DNA of 64,000 nucleotides from Proteles cristata cristata. Its lineage: Eukaryota > Chordata > Mammalia > Carnivora > Hyaenidae. The position numbers were made by a program, and so were the translations under genes. The stretch's first letter is position 1. Every line of letters begins with the position of its first letter. The stretch lies in the NCBI GenBank assembly GCA_017311185.1, contig JAESUZ010003171.1:1674001-1738000 (forward strand). The letters are read 5' to 3'. Positions 21,689 to 33,005 of this stretch are shown here, in pieces. Below the pieces are notes generated by a model, which saw nothing but the letters and a program-made list of their open reading frames with translations, was not told the DNA's origin and ran no database searches.

Positions 21689-23650
21689 TTGTGCCAAGTT
21701 GCCCCCCTTGTGTTTAGACTCTTTCTAAAAGCAGTATTTTCTGACTTTTCAGAGGTGATGAGAGCACATTTGTGTGAACATACCTGGTTCAAGGGTGGAT
21801 ACTTCCAAGTAGTAAATCATTTTGAGTTAGGCCCCTCCAGGCATGTTGGGGATACATCATTTTTACATTCTCAGGTTTGCTCAGATCCTTTGGTCAATCT
21901 TCCCACCCCAGTTTGGAGAGCCCAAGTAGCATCTTCTTTCCCTCAAACCTACCAGAGATTCCTCCTTGGCACAAGAATGGAGCAAAGAAAGATCCTCCAG
22001 ATGACCTGGGTGGGCTTCAAGGTGCATTTCCAGAGCAATGTGTCCTCTGGGGGACTTGGCCTGAGCTATCAGCACCTTGGAGAGCTCCAGCTCTGACCTC
22101 TGTTGGGGAACTAACTGGACCACACCACAGTTCTGGATTCTTCTGAGGGAGGTAGCAGGGAGAGAAAAGTGTTGATGCTGAGCACCTACATTAGCCAGAT
22201 ACCCAGCCCAGTAATTTCATGGATCCCAAAAACACAAATGGCCCTGAAGTCATCCCAGACTTGGGTTTCAGGTGTTCCACAGCCTCTGCTCAGGTGGTCT
22301 ACATGAGGTTGGTGGTTATGATCTTGAATTATGGCCGAGCTAGTTTAACACTGAAGACTAGTGCACCCCAAGTTTCTATACACAGACTGCACAGAATTCA
22401 GCAGCTTTTGTTATTTCATTTCAGGTTAATTGCCAATGAAAAGACAAACCACCTTTGAATTATCCCATCTTTCTGGACTATTGCCATTTGTGCTTTGTGG
22501 AGACTATGCCTGCCATTCCCACTGTGGACATTCCAGAATCCTTAATCCCAGCATCACAGAGTGAACTGGGCAGCCAGGACATCAGGTATGTGGAGGACTC
22601 ACCTGACCTCTGGATCAGTGCCCATTTTGGGGAGGAGGTGTTGCTTCTGATCACATGCTCAGGAGACTCTGAGGAGACTCATACACTGGGTCAGTCTCTG
22701 CTCTTCTCTTTGCTCCTACTGAACCAGAAGCCTCTAAGACTGGAAAAGAAAGGAGTGAATCTCCAAGCAAAGACAGCATACATCTGTGGGTAACAGAAAA
22801 TCTTTGCTCCCTGGAGATAGCACAGTGGATCTCCCTCAGATCCAGCCCTGTCTTGCCACCACACTCTCTCTCCAACCTGCACTTTATGTCATAATCCTGC
22901 TGAGTTCCTGAAGCTGAGCTATCGCAGCCTCCAATCTGCTCACAAAGTGATATCTCCAGTGCCCTGTGCAGTCTTTGCAATAGCTCAGACGTGCAAATAG
23001 AGCTTTTTTTGTTACTTACGAATGAGTAACCCATAGAGTAGAACTTAGGCTACTGGTCTAAACACACAGAGTTCCTTACTCCAGTCAGGTACTCTTTATA
23101 ATTTCTTAAAAACTTCCATTAGACCAGGACCCCACTGTGGTGCCCACAAACACTGTAGTATGAGCTTGTAATGCTGCCAGTGGGGAAAAAAAAAATAAAA
23201 GTGAGAGACTTACCGTTTGAAGATTATATTCATCTGCCTGAGTTTGTCAAAGTCCATCTGTTATTCTCTGCCTCCAGAGCACAAGCAAAATCCCAGTTCA
23301 CTGGAAGCCTGTCAACAGCTTCCTCTGAGGTTTTGGAGATTTCCTGGGGACATTTCCACTGCTCACACATAAAGGTCAACCAAGGCTCCAAGAGAAAGAG
23401 CAATTCTTTTTTAAAAAGACTCCCTGGCAAACATTTTGGTCCCTGTTTGTCAGACTTGCCTTTAACTCTTCAGGTACAACCTCCTCAGAAAGAAGGTTTG
23501 AATCCAACAAAGGGAGATACATTCAGCTTTGCCCTTAACTCAAAACTGCCTGAGAGATGTGGCCATATAGAGAAGATGTTCCTGATTAGTCAAGGAAATT
23601 GGTGGGTGGGTGGGACCTCACCATCCACAGCTGTGATCAGCAGCAGCTGA
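21689..23650 (+). other. Unrecognised region with four same-strand open frames
   Basis: Plus-strand frames lie at 21689-22096 (135 codons), 22219-22458 (79), 22455-22793 (112, overlapping the previous in a different frame) and 23171-23650 (159). I recognise no domain, signal peptide or repeat in them. The end-to-end overlap of the second and third could be one decayed frame with a shift. A minus-strand frame of 127 codons opposes part of it. It may be a degraded pseudogene, an unrecognised transposon or chance. Confidence 0.3.
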
Positions 23651-24044
23651 AATGATGCTCATTTTGGTCTCAAAGGATAACATTTTCCTTTAAATTTGCT
23701 TACAGTATATCACTCCATGTTGTATTGTTATCCATACTGGACCAGCCAAAACTCAAGGTCACATGGGGTACCCTATGGAAAACCTGTAAGTTCACATTCC
23801 TCTCGCCCTCTTCCGTTATGTTTCCTGCATCTATAAATAAATGCAGCATCTCTCAGAATTAGCAGAGATAATTTATAGGGCATGCACACCTTATTCTCTA
23901 TCAAGGAAAAAACTCTTCATTTTTTTTTTGATGACTCGAGGTCCAATTAGAATTTTGTTTCGGATAATAGATGTGTTCTTAGAGGTATGTGGGTAAATCA
24001 ATTTCTGTATGTGTGACTCCAATCCTGTCTGAAATTTGTTCTTT
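23651..24044. other. No recognisable feature
   Basis: A/T-rich mixed sequence with a T run at about 23920-23929; nothing recognised. Confidence 0.45.
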
Positions 24045-24098
24045 AAGAAAGCTCAGGTCTGAAAAAAATAAAAAGAAAGAAAGAAAGCTCAGGTCTGA
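24045..24098 (+). mobile_element. Poly(A)-only insertion between an 18-bp TSD
   Basis: AAGAAAGCTCAGGTCTGA occurs at 24045-24062 and again at 24081-24098. Between them lie only 18 bases of A-rich sequence (AAAAAATAAAAAGAAAGA). This is the footprint expected when L1-type target-primed reverse transcription copies only the tail of an RNA. The alternative is a simple tandem duplication followed by A-tract growth. Confidence 0.7.
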
Positions 24099-25470
24099 GA
24101 CTTTTAATAAAGAGAGGATCTCTGGTGCAAATTGAAGAATGAACCTTCATCTTTATTAGCTCAGGATGATCAGGCCCAGGGCTACCCTTGTCCCAAGGAG
24201 CAGAAAACAATCTCACTTCAAAATGTCCAGGCTTAAGCTCTTTCTTCACCTACTTTATCATGGAGCAAAATAGGTCAAGTAACCTAGTTCTTTTGTTACT
24301 TTCTCTCCTTTATTCTCTGTGATCCTGTCCTATAATTTCCATTTCTCAGGACCCACATACCATTCCTGCTCTAAAGGAAGACACAGTCCTGGCCACTTAC
24401 CCCAACACAGCAATCAGACCCTTAGCTTATTTTCAGAGGTATCAGGATTCCCACCCTCCATCCAAGCTAGGGAAGGAGAGGCTCTATCTCCTAGGAAAGG
24501 GTTTCAAGCCTTCTTGGATGAGCAGAAGGGAGAAGCATGTCTGAGGACAGGGGACACTAAAGGTAACCATTAGCCTGTTCTCTCCACAGGTAAGAATAAC
24601 CCCAGAAAGGGCTGCCTTAAGACAAGGAGGGGAGGGGAGTAACTCTTAAAATGCTGCCTGGATGGGTGCTGAGCACCTGCCAGACAGAACCAGAGGTCAG
24701 GAGTAAGAGCTGGAATAAAGAAATTCTATGTTTAGCATCCAACATACTCCAGTGCAAGGCTTTTTCTGGCCTTCTTCAGTCAAGAGTGGGAAATTCTGGG
24801 TCCCTCTGTGACATCTATATCTTTCTTGGGGCCCACTGGAGAGGTGCCATCTGTGAGCAGGGAATTCACGGAGGTCACTACTGCCCCACGCGGGAGGCAC
24901 CATGTGAGATCATCCCAGCCAGGAAAAGTAGGAGTTGGGAAGGAAGCTGCACAGCTCTTGATATTCAACCTGAACACTTGGAAAATGACCCATCATCTTT
25001 GCCTTAAACTTTTCCATACGCTCAACATTATTAGAATTTCTCCTTAACTACACAAATCATCCTCAGGATCCAGGACAGCTGGACGAAAAAATGTTTCACT
25101 CCCCACCCTTTCCCTTGAGTTCCTATAATGAAGGTGCTTAGTTAACACAAATTACCAGCTTTGCTTTTTACTTTTCTGACAGATGAGCAAATATAAAACC
25201 ATCATCAGTATAGAGGCCTGGCTGACCAAATCCATTTCAATTATCCATCACCAGGGCAGAATTCTCTTGCTGAGATGAGAAGACACGGATGGAGATTTCC
25301 AGGTCGCACTCTTAGCTCCAGTAAGCATCCTGTTTCATGTTCATCACAGGAATATAAGAAAGCCTTAAATATAAATTAAACTATGGAGTATCTTATTAAA
25401 AAATAAATAACAAGAAAAACACTGTTTTACTCAGATGAATTAGGAGAAATTGAGAATATAGTTGAAACAG
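24099..25470. other. Unrecognised DNA
   Basis: No named repeat or credible exon. Short frames at 24651-25007 (plus) and 24697-24903 (minus) have no motif I recognise. Confidence 0.4.
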
Positions 25471-25474
25471 CCCT

Positions 25475-25610
25475 GGGGTTGCTGAGGCAGGAGAACTAAG
25501 TTCTCACCCCAGCCAACCACCTATTCTCTGCATGGCGTTGACATGTCGTTGACACATTCTAGGCCTCAGTTTACTCATCTGTGTCATAAAGGGGTGGATT
25601 CAATCAGTGA
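25475..25610 (-). repeat. MIR fragment, reverse
   Basis: CACATTCTAGGCCTCAGTTTACTCATCTGTGTCATAAAGGGGTGGATTCAATCAGTGAG at about 25553-25611 matches the reverse MIR core. The upstream part is weakly matched. Confidence 0.7.
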
Positions 25611-25706
25611 GATGCATCACACACTCTGGTCCCTAGCGACCCAAGTTACTTTATGGATTTCAGAAATATTTTATTTCAAAATTTTATATTTCAAAAATAT
25701 ATTTTA

Positions 25707-25914
25707 GGGGCACCTGGGTGGCTCGGTTGAGCATCCAACTTTGGCTCAAGTCATGATCCCGCAGGTCGTGAGCTCAAGCCTTGCATTGGGTTCTGTGCTG
25801 ACAGGTCAGAGCCTGGAGGCTGCTTCAGATTCTATGCTTCACTCTCTCTCTGCCCCTCCCCTGCTTAAACTCTGTCTTTCTCTCTAAATCTATAAACATT
25901 TAAAAAATTTTTTT
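25707..25914 (+). mobile_element. CAN SINE, older copy
   Basis: Starts GGGGCACCTGGGTGGCTCGG at 25707 and runs through a changed B box (GAGCTCAAGCC), CT repeat and A-rich end. A short deletion and lost CpGs mark an older subfamily. The TSD cannot be defined because both flanks are A/T-rich. Confidence 0.92.
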
Positions 25915-26550
25915 AATATTTTTTAAAGTTTTATAAGATAAATACCTTTGTCAAGTTGATTTATTATCCATTGACTTAATGTAAGTGTGAAATTGTACAA
26001 TAAATATATTTGTCAATGTGATTTAATTAATTTTTGTTAATCAATAACAAATATCAATATATTTCTAAAATAATGCTCTGTCTACTTGGGTAGCTTAAGG
26101 TTCCCTATAAAATTTCACTTGAGAAAAATGGCTCCAGTCCTTTACAAATTTTTAAAACCACTGGACTAATTATCTCTAATTTTCCTTCCAGCAAGAGGAT
26201 ACTTTATTCAAATCCTTCTCTGGGGATAGAATTGTATGACTTCAGGAAGTTGCTGGCTTAATCAGAACATTCAGAAGAAAAACAAACAAACAAACCTGAT
26301 TTCCACATCTATACAGTTCCCTGAAGAGTTTCTGTGCTCCTTCTCCACAGTGGAGGAGTCCTGCTAAAGCAGATTTCAAGGCAGTCTTAGTAGTGTGAGT
26401 CCATGCTCCACATCCGTAACTATGTAAGACACAGAGGGCACAAGAAACACAGGCTCCATGCCATGGCTCCCCCAGCCTGGTTGCAGAGACTTACCTGTGA
26501 GTGGCTGATGGTAGTATAGGCAGAATGTGGCAACGGAGCGAGAAAAAGCC
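25915..26550. other. A/T-rich unrecognised DNA
   Basis: Very A/T-rich at 25915-26060, then mixed. An AAAC-type tract lies at 26278-26295. No element or exon is named. Confidence 0.45.
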
Positions 26551-26554
26551 TAAC

Positions 26555-26735
26555 CTTGTCTGACTATCTACTTTGTGCCAGACACAGATATCTACTTAAT
26601 GCCAGCAGGCATTACACACAAACTATTTTATTTATTCCATTTGCTAGTGCAATGTTTTTTCTCTCCTACGATAAGAAAATCAAGATGGTTTGCTCCCCAG
26701 GCAGCAAGTAGCAGAAGGAGGTCTCAGATTGTCAC
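26555..26735 (+). repeat. MIR SINE fragment
   Basis: GACTATCTACTTTGTGCCAGACACAGATATC at about 26562-26592, then ACAAACTATTTTATTTATTCC and ACGATAAGAAAATCAAGATGG, the forward MIR order in decayed form, ending with GGCAGCAAGTAGCAGAAGGAGG. Confidence 0.7.
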
Positions 26736-26769
26736 AACCCCTCACCCCCAAATAGCTCCCAGTCTGTGA

Positions 26770-27060
26770 TAAGCAGCATCATAAGCCCCTAGTGTAGGGT
26801 TCCAGTGGGAGAGGAATCCATGCAGACCATAGCAGTGAATGAGGGCTGCAAAGAAGAGCTGGCATTTGAGTTGGATCTTGCAAGGTGAGGAAAAATTCTC
26901 CAGGAGGCAAAAAAAAAAAGTAAAAGTTTCCCAAGTGGAGAAGACAGTGTGAGAAAATCACAGAGAGAAACGTCTTAGGAGTACGGCTGTTCAGGTGGCA
27001 GAGAGCCTCTTGTGCAGCAGGAATGAGAAGTGTGGGTGAGAACACAGGGATAAAGCAGGT
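26770..27060 (-). repeat. L2 LINE 3' fragment
   Basis: Reverse L2 features: GCATTTGAGTTGGATCTTGCAAGG, then a purine-rich stretch and AGTGTGAGAAAATCACAGAGAG, corresponding to the L2 blocks (tttaagctgagacctgaagg ... aacagcatgtgcaaaggccc). An A run sits at about 26909-26919. Confidence 0.5.
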
Positions 27061-27179
27061 AGTGATCTAGAAGCAGAGCATGGCTCCTCAGACCTAGAGA
27101 CTCAGCCTGGAAATCCAAGCTTCATGCTGCCCTGTGCTGCCAGCTTCATCTCCTTCCACCCTGGCACAAGGACCCTAGC

Positions 27180-27370
27180 TGCCAGCAATTCAGACTAACC
27201 CCTGTGCCTTGTGTAACCTCCTCCATCTACCTGGCAAGCTACTTTCTAGCCCACTCCTGGAAAAATCTTTCCTATCCTTCCAGACCTTGGCAAAGACCAT
27301 CTGCTAGATGCAGCTATTCCTGATCCCCCTCAACCAGGTGCAATGTCTCTTACTTCTAAATACCCACAAT
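27180..27370 (+). repeat. L2 LINE 3' fragment, forward
   Basis: CTATCCTTCCAGACCTTGGCAAAGACC and CAGCTATTCCTGATCCCCCTCAACCAGG fit the L2 3' order (catccttcaggtctcagctcaaatg ... gccttccctgaccccccc). Decayed. Confidence 0.5.
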
Positions 27371-29735
27371 TCTTTTATTGGTTCAAGGTGGTGCCTCAGT
27401 GGATGAACACACAGTGAATATTTCTCAGCTAGAAACATTCTCTGTGAGAGATACTGAAATGGTGGCTGGGTTATCAGCCTCAGTAATATCTCTATGTCAG
27501 CTTCACATTTCAACAACCAAAAACCTCCAGCCCCTGCTCCTTGGAGCTCTAGACCCCCACATCCCTCCCCCAGAACTGTGGAGCCAGGTGTGGCCCCGGG
27601 TGTGGCGTGTGCCAGCTCTTCTGTCTGCATTTTCGGGACATTTCCTGGCCCCGTGGCAGAGATCCGAGTGCCTAGGAAGTGCCAACAAGTGTTTGCTGAA
27701 CCTGCTGAACTCTAGTCCCAGCTTTTCCCAGGAAATTTCACTCCTGTGCATTATGCATCTTTTCAATGCATAATTGCAGGAACCTCTGATGATGACCAGA
27801 TTAGTAACTTGCAGGAAATACTGGCATCTTCAGACTAAATGGAAAGTTAATTTTTCTCACTGTTTCACCCAGCAAGAAAGGTTTCCATTGTCACCACTGT
27901 TTCCAGGCCATTGCCCAACAGCTTCAGTCTGCCATTCAGACCAAAGGCCCAGCTCCGATCACACAGCACAGCTGTCCTCACCTGCAGCCTCTGCTCCTGT
28001 GTTCCCTCAGCTCTCCTGCTCCACCACCCAGCCTCCAGGATCTACCCTCTTGGGAAACCTGCAGACCACAAAGCTGTTTGAGTCCTCTCCATCCTACTAA
28101 ACTCCATCTTGCTGGCCAACTTCTTGCATGAGCCCTGTCCCTAAATGGAGGTCTGAAGGCAGAGTGAGTACCTTCTCTTTCTCTAAGATTCCCATGGCCT
28201 GGCAGAGAACTGGGCTCTCAGAAGTGCTCAACAGAGACTCATCCTACAAGCTCTATTTCCTGTGCAGACATGGAGCTGGAGCCCAGAACTCTCTTGGCCT
28301 GGCCCTGAGAGAAGCATTCGGAACAACCATCCAAAACAAAGCCTAGCCTTGGAGCTCGGCATGCACAGAACATCAAATGGCTGGACATGAAAGGGCTGAG
28401 GAGGATGCTTGCTGGAGAGGCACTTAGCCCAGAAAACCTGAAACCATCTACTTGACTGAGGGCCGCTAACCACAGCTTCAATGAATGATTAATGATTATG
28501 GCCAGAGCTTATTGCAAACAGGCATGTGACAGCAGAGCCACTACCCACCCGCAGGACCTGCCCGTGTGATTGATGAGCCACTGAGAGGTGCAGAGGGGCT
28601 GCAGGGGGAATGGGCTGGCTCAAGCTGCAGCTGCCAGGGAGCACCCATCCTTGGGGGGAGCTGGAGGGGTACCACCAGTGTTTCCGTTCTGGGTGGCAGG
28701 CTTATCTCATGCCATACCAGCCAACCTGCACTGAGCATCCACCTGGGTGATAAGGGGAGGGCAAAAGGGCCCTAGGCTAAACTCTAATGAGGACAGAGGT
28801 GCCAAAATGGATGAGATGGGGCCCCCAGCCTTGCAGTGTCTCTATCCAGAGCAGTGCATCAAGAAATACAACTCTAGTTCCAGCACCACGAGAGAGTGCA
28901 AGGTGCTTCGAGAGACAACTGAGCGCTCTGTGTGGACAGAGCAGGCTGTGTGGCCCAAGACACTTCCCCCAGCCTTCCCACCACTGCTGCCAGCTAGACA
29001 CAACTTCCCCTGAACCCTAGGTCACTTTTCAACAGGATTTGCACATGAAAGAAGAGGTATCCATTCTCATGCTTTCTCTATCTTTCACCAGAGAGGTAGA
29101 TTAGCCCTGTGTCCCCATCCTCCCTTCCCCTCCCAACCTGCACCCTCATAGAACTGGGGTTTCTATGTCCCCTTCCAGAGCTTCTTCAGTCAGAAGGACG
29201 GTCCTGACTCAGACACATAGAATCTGTACAGACCCGCAGATTTCCTAAGCACAGACTGAGGGATCTGGTGAAGGCACAGCCCCTGCCTTCAGGAGTTTGT
29301 AGCCTCATTAGCGAGGTGAGCTTGTCTTGCGTGAAACACAGACAGAACAAAGCATAGCCCCCAAACATGTTGCCAAGAGAGAGTGAGGAAAGGGAGAGTG
29401 ATGTTGAGTTGAGAGGCCATTGAGGTTGGCCAAGGAATCTGAGAAAGGCCTGGGAGGCCCCCTGGGCTGCAGGCCTCTTCCCCAGCAGAGCCACTGTCCG
29501 GTCTGGGCCATCTCAGTGCCCAACTCCACCACCTCCAACCAGGGTCCCCAGAAGCACCTCTGAGCAGGCTTGGGGCAGAGGCAGCAATAAGCTCGGCAGG
29601 GACCCGTGAGCTGGCTCTGAGATGACCCAGAGAGCCAGCCGGGAGCTCAGGACGACCCTTGAGGGGGCCTGGCCACTCTGCAGACTCTGGCTGCGTTTCA
29701 TCTGAATACACTCCTGCATGTACCTGACATTGGAT
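27371..29735. other. Unrecognised DNA, about 2.4 kb
   Basis: No repeat that I can name. GC-rich in parts (28540-29010, 29420-29700). Frames up to 140 codons occur on both strands and mostly oppose each other, the pattern expected of GC-rich noncoding DNA. No splice-linked coding series is apparent. Confidence 0.4.
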
Positions 29736-30120
29736 ACTCGTCCTAGAGCATGCAAATCTAATAAATTCTTGGCTCCTGCAAGTTTCTTTAAAAAATATAA
29801 AAGAGGATCATATATAAAGAAGTTGATTAATATACACCCTGGTAAAACAGCCTGGAACATCTGTGTATTAAGTTCATTTATTAAATTACACCAATCTGTA
29901 TTTTAATGAGTGAAAGATACAGTACTTATTCTGTCATCCATCAAAATAAACTCAGGAAATACTTAACATTATAATCATTTTTCTTGTTTGAACACGAGTT
30001 ATGAAATATGAATCCCGCACTAAGAATGCTGGACTTGCCATCATGATCAAATATGTTTTCACAGGTGCAGCAAATATTCAGTTTTCATTTCTCTCTCCAA
30101 CTGTTGAAAATATAAACCAT
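29736..30120. other. A/T-rich unique block
   Basis: A compositionally distinct A/T-rich block without repeat signatures, holding several ATTA/TAAT homeodomain-type cores (TTGATTAATATAC, TTTATTAAATTAC, TTTTAATGAG). It could be a conserved noncoding element, but that cannot be told from one genome. Confidence 0.3.
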
Positions 30121-30764
30121 GCTTTCTAGTTCTAGCTGGGTAACATTGCCTTCCCTCCACATGGCAGCCATTATTGCAGACTTACTACCCCACTGTCTTT
30201 CTTTTCCCAAACACACTCCTCCTAAAGTTGCTTAGTAATGAAAACATGGGCTTCTGTGGGGCCCCCTCGACAAAGGCTTCTTTTGGCTCAGGCTGGGCGC
30301 TGTGTCCCCTTTTCCTCCATCCTGGCACTTACATCCTGTTGATTAGGGACTGAGTTGCAAAAGCCATTTGAAGGAAACAGTACTTGGTTGAAACACAAAA
30401 GGCAGTGGGGCATTGGCTTCACTGTAGACCACCCCCTGGCTGTGGGGCACCCACGCTCACTCCTTCCCACCCAGTGACCATTCTACTCAGACGAGGAACA
30501 ACTTTAACATGGACTGGAGCCTCAGAAAAGAGTCCAGGCTTGATCTGCGTTCAGCTTTCCCAGAATCAGAAATCCCAGGACCCATGGAGCAATACCATTA
30601 ACACAGCAGCCAGGTTCCATCAGCCAAGGAAGGCTCTGGCCAGCGGCCAGTGGGAGCTCATCGAGACACAGGAACCTAGAGAAAGGCCCCAACCAGGTAA
30701 GCTGCTGGGTAGAACCATAAGAGGAGGCTGATGAAGCCCAACTATAAGCTGGCCAGGCTTGTGT

Positions 30765-30855
30765 CTGCTTAACTCACCCAGTGGCTCCCCATTGCCAGAA
30801 GCAAGGTCCCTGTCTATCTCTTTGATCTCATTCCTGGCCACCCTCACCCTAGCCC
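30765..30855 (+). repeat. L2 LINE fragment
   Basis: CACCCAGTGGCTCCCCATTGCCAGAAGCAAGGTCCCTGTCTATCTC corresponds to the L2 block caatggcttcccattgcccttaggataaagtcc, in the forward direction. Confidence 0.55.
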
Positions 30856-31025
30856 CCAACAAACGTACAGCACAAAGCTGTTATGGGGATGTAAAGACAA
30901 AAGGTAAAGGGGTGGGGGTGGGGAAGAGGGTTGTGGGACAAGGGACAGGATGACAGTTGGGCCAGTTTAAGGAAGGTCTTGTGCTGGGCTAACGGATTTT
31001 ATGCTACAGACGATAAGGAGCATTT

Positions 31026-31270
31026 CTTTCTTCTTCTTTTTTTTTCTCTTCAAATTCTCACTTTAATTCTTGGCAGATTTAAAAAAAAAAATCCAAGTCC
31101 TGAGCTGTGGACATTAAAAATGTAAAACAATGAATGCAACCATTTCAGAGTAGTACAATCCAAAAACAACCTCAGTAATACAGAATTTTTTCCTCATGCT
31201 TTTCAAATGTTTACACCTAAACGTTCACCATTCTAAACAACTAAACTATATTTAAACTTACTCCTTTAGA
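31026..31270 (-). pseudogene. Probable processed pseudogene, 3' UTR tail only
   Basis: On the minus strand, about 200 bp of non-repetitive U-rich sequence ends with an ATTAAA-type polyadenylation signal (plus-strand TTTAAT at 31062-31067), then after about 16 bases an A-rich tail (plus-strand T/C run 31028-31047). Near-matching 11-mers AAGGAGCATTT (31015-31025) and AAGGAACATTT (31271-31281) flank it as a plausible TSD. I cannot name the parent mRNA. If correct, this is a 5'-truncated retrocopy made by L1 machinery with no coding part. Confidence 0.5.
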
Positions 31271-31369
31271 AAGGAACATTTATATTTTTATCCATTATAA
31301 AGGCAAAAGGGCCCCCAAACAATTCTGCTCCCTGGACAACACAATGCTAATAAATAATGAGAAGCTTTT

Positions 31370-31510
31370 GAAGGGATCTGAAAATTCAACAGATGTGTCC
31401 AGATTTGTGTTTTAGAAATGAAGTTTACTTGGAATTTAGAGATAAGAGCTGTTTGGGAGAGAGCCGGGAGCAGGCAGAGGCTAGTAGGACACAGAGTAAC
31501 AGAGCTCAAC
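31370..31510 (-). repeat. L2 LINE fragment, reverse
   Basis: GTGTCCAGATTTGTGTTTTAGAAATGAAG at about 31396-31424 matches the reverse L2 block (acatgatcagatttgtgttttagaaagatcac). Confidence 0.5.
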
Positions 31511-32190
31511 AGCAGGTGTGTTGAGCTGATGTGAAGGCCACAGCAGGACACCTCTCCCCGTCAGCCCAGGAATGGCCACAGTACATGTTCAGTAGAGCTT
31601 CCTCAGGAACGTCACCGATTCCCTGGGTTCCCAGCACACACAGGTACAGACCCCTGCTCTTCTGTGCCCAAGGAACCCCAGTATCCTCAGCCTCACCTTC
31701 TCCCAGGCCCTGAATCTGTTAGGCCCATGACCTGGAGGCCTGCTGATTCTGCAGAGTGCTATCTAGGGAGGTACCAGACTAGACCTTTCCCCCTCACCTA
31801 CCCTATACTCACCACCACAAAAGTCCTGAAACCTGAAACAGCATCCTCCTGGTTAAGGTTTAGAAACTCCACTGGAAGACTACAGAAAGTTATACACAGG
31901 CAATTCAGGGAAAGGAAACCATAATAGCTCACTCTTAGGGTGCTTTTTGGAGCAGATATGGCATAGGCACTGACCAAAAGAACAGACTGTCTGAATCACG
32001 GGGGCAGGGTCATGAAGGTCCCCTGGGGTGCTATACACCCTTGTGGATACTGGATTATGGGGAGATCCAGGGGGTCTCAGTAGAGGGGCTGAGTTGGTTG
32101 GGCCAGGTGTTGGGGAGTATTTGGGGGTTCAAGTGTTGGCTGTTTCAACATCTGATTCTAACTGGCTGAATCAGCTTTACTAATGGGCAC
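31511..32190. other. No recognisable feature
   Basis: Mixed sequence; the small plus-strand frames at 31531-31924 lack any recognisable motif. Confidence 0.45.
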
Positions 32191-32194
32191 ATAA

Positions 32195-33005
32195 AGACAT
32201 TTTCAAGCTCACTAGTAATTGAGGAAATGCAAATCAAAACAGCAATGAGATACCACTTTCTCAATTCACTTGCAGGGATATGTATGCCCAGATTCCCATT
32301 CAAGGAAGGACTTGCTTCCTACCTGCAAAGTTCAGGTTTGGCGTCAGCTGTCATGGGCAAAGGGGGAAAGAAAGGCCTGGTCACTTCAGCCCAGTACAGG
32401 ATGCTGATGGGCTGCATTCGCTTCACATAGTCTTGCAGGGTCGGCCATGACTTGCCCAGGCTTCCCCAGGCCCACATCACAGTTCAGTCTCTCCCTCTAC
32501 CCAGTCTTACTTCCTCCTCCTTCCCTTATAGGTGTTGATCCCTAATAAATATCTTCTTGCTCACCAAACTTCATCATGGTGCCTGTTTCTGGAAAACCCA
32601 GCCTGCAAAACAGGGAAAGTCAATTCACACACTTTGCTAGTGATAGAATAAATTGGCAGAACCACTTTAAAGAGAAATCTGACAATACTTACTGTGCATG
32701 CCTTCTCAACCTCAGCCCCCCTGTGCCTGGGTGTCTACTCCAGAGAGGTTCACTCACCATCTCACCCATCCACATGGACAGGAGGGCCAAAGGTGGCCAG
32801 CGTAAGGCAGGTTAAGGGCAATGGAGATGGAGCTGTCACCAGGAAAATGGGTATAGCAAAAACCCCATGTTAAGATTCCATGCAACTGAATGTATTTGTA
32901 TATAGCCACACGTGGAATTCTAAAACACAGTGTTGGGTGAAAAACTGAAGCAGAACCTAAGACAAGAATCTGAGGCTAACTAGTTTTCTTGGATGGTGAT
33001 CATCA
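32195..33005 (+). mobile_element. Old L1 fragments interrupted by an LTR-like segment
   Basis: L1 sequence at 32195-32265 (GAGGAAATGCAAATCAAAACAGCAATGAGATACCAC) is decayed ORF2. L1-like text resumes at about 32610-32760 (GAATAAATTGGCAGAACCAC, then GTGTCTACTCCAGAGAGGTTC) and possibly runs on to 33005. Between them, about 32268-32607 resembles an ERVL-type LTR: AGGTGTTGATCCCTAATAAATATCTTCTTGC with a polyadenylation signal, ending TTTCTGGAAAACCCAGCCTGCAA. The nesting is inferred from these partial matches. Confidence 0.5.

Noticed and set aside
22219..22793. A retroviral gene fragment at the overlapping frames
   Set aside because: I looked for protease, polymerase and nucleocapsid zinc-knuckle motifs and saw none; it is left as unrecognised.
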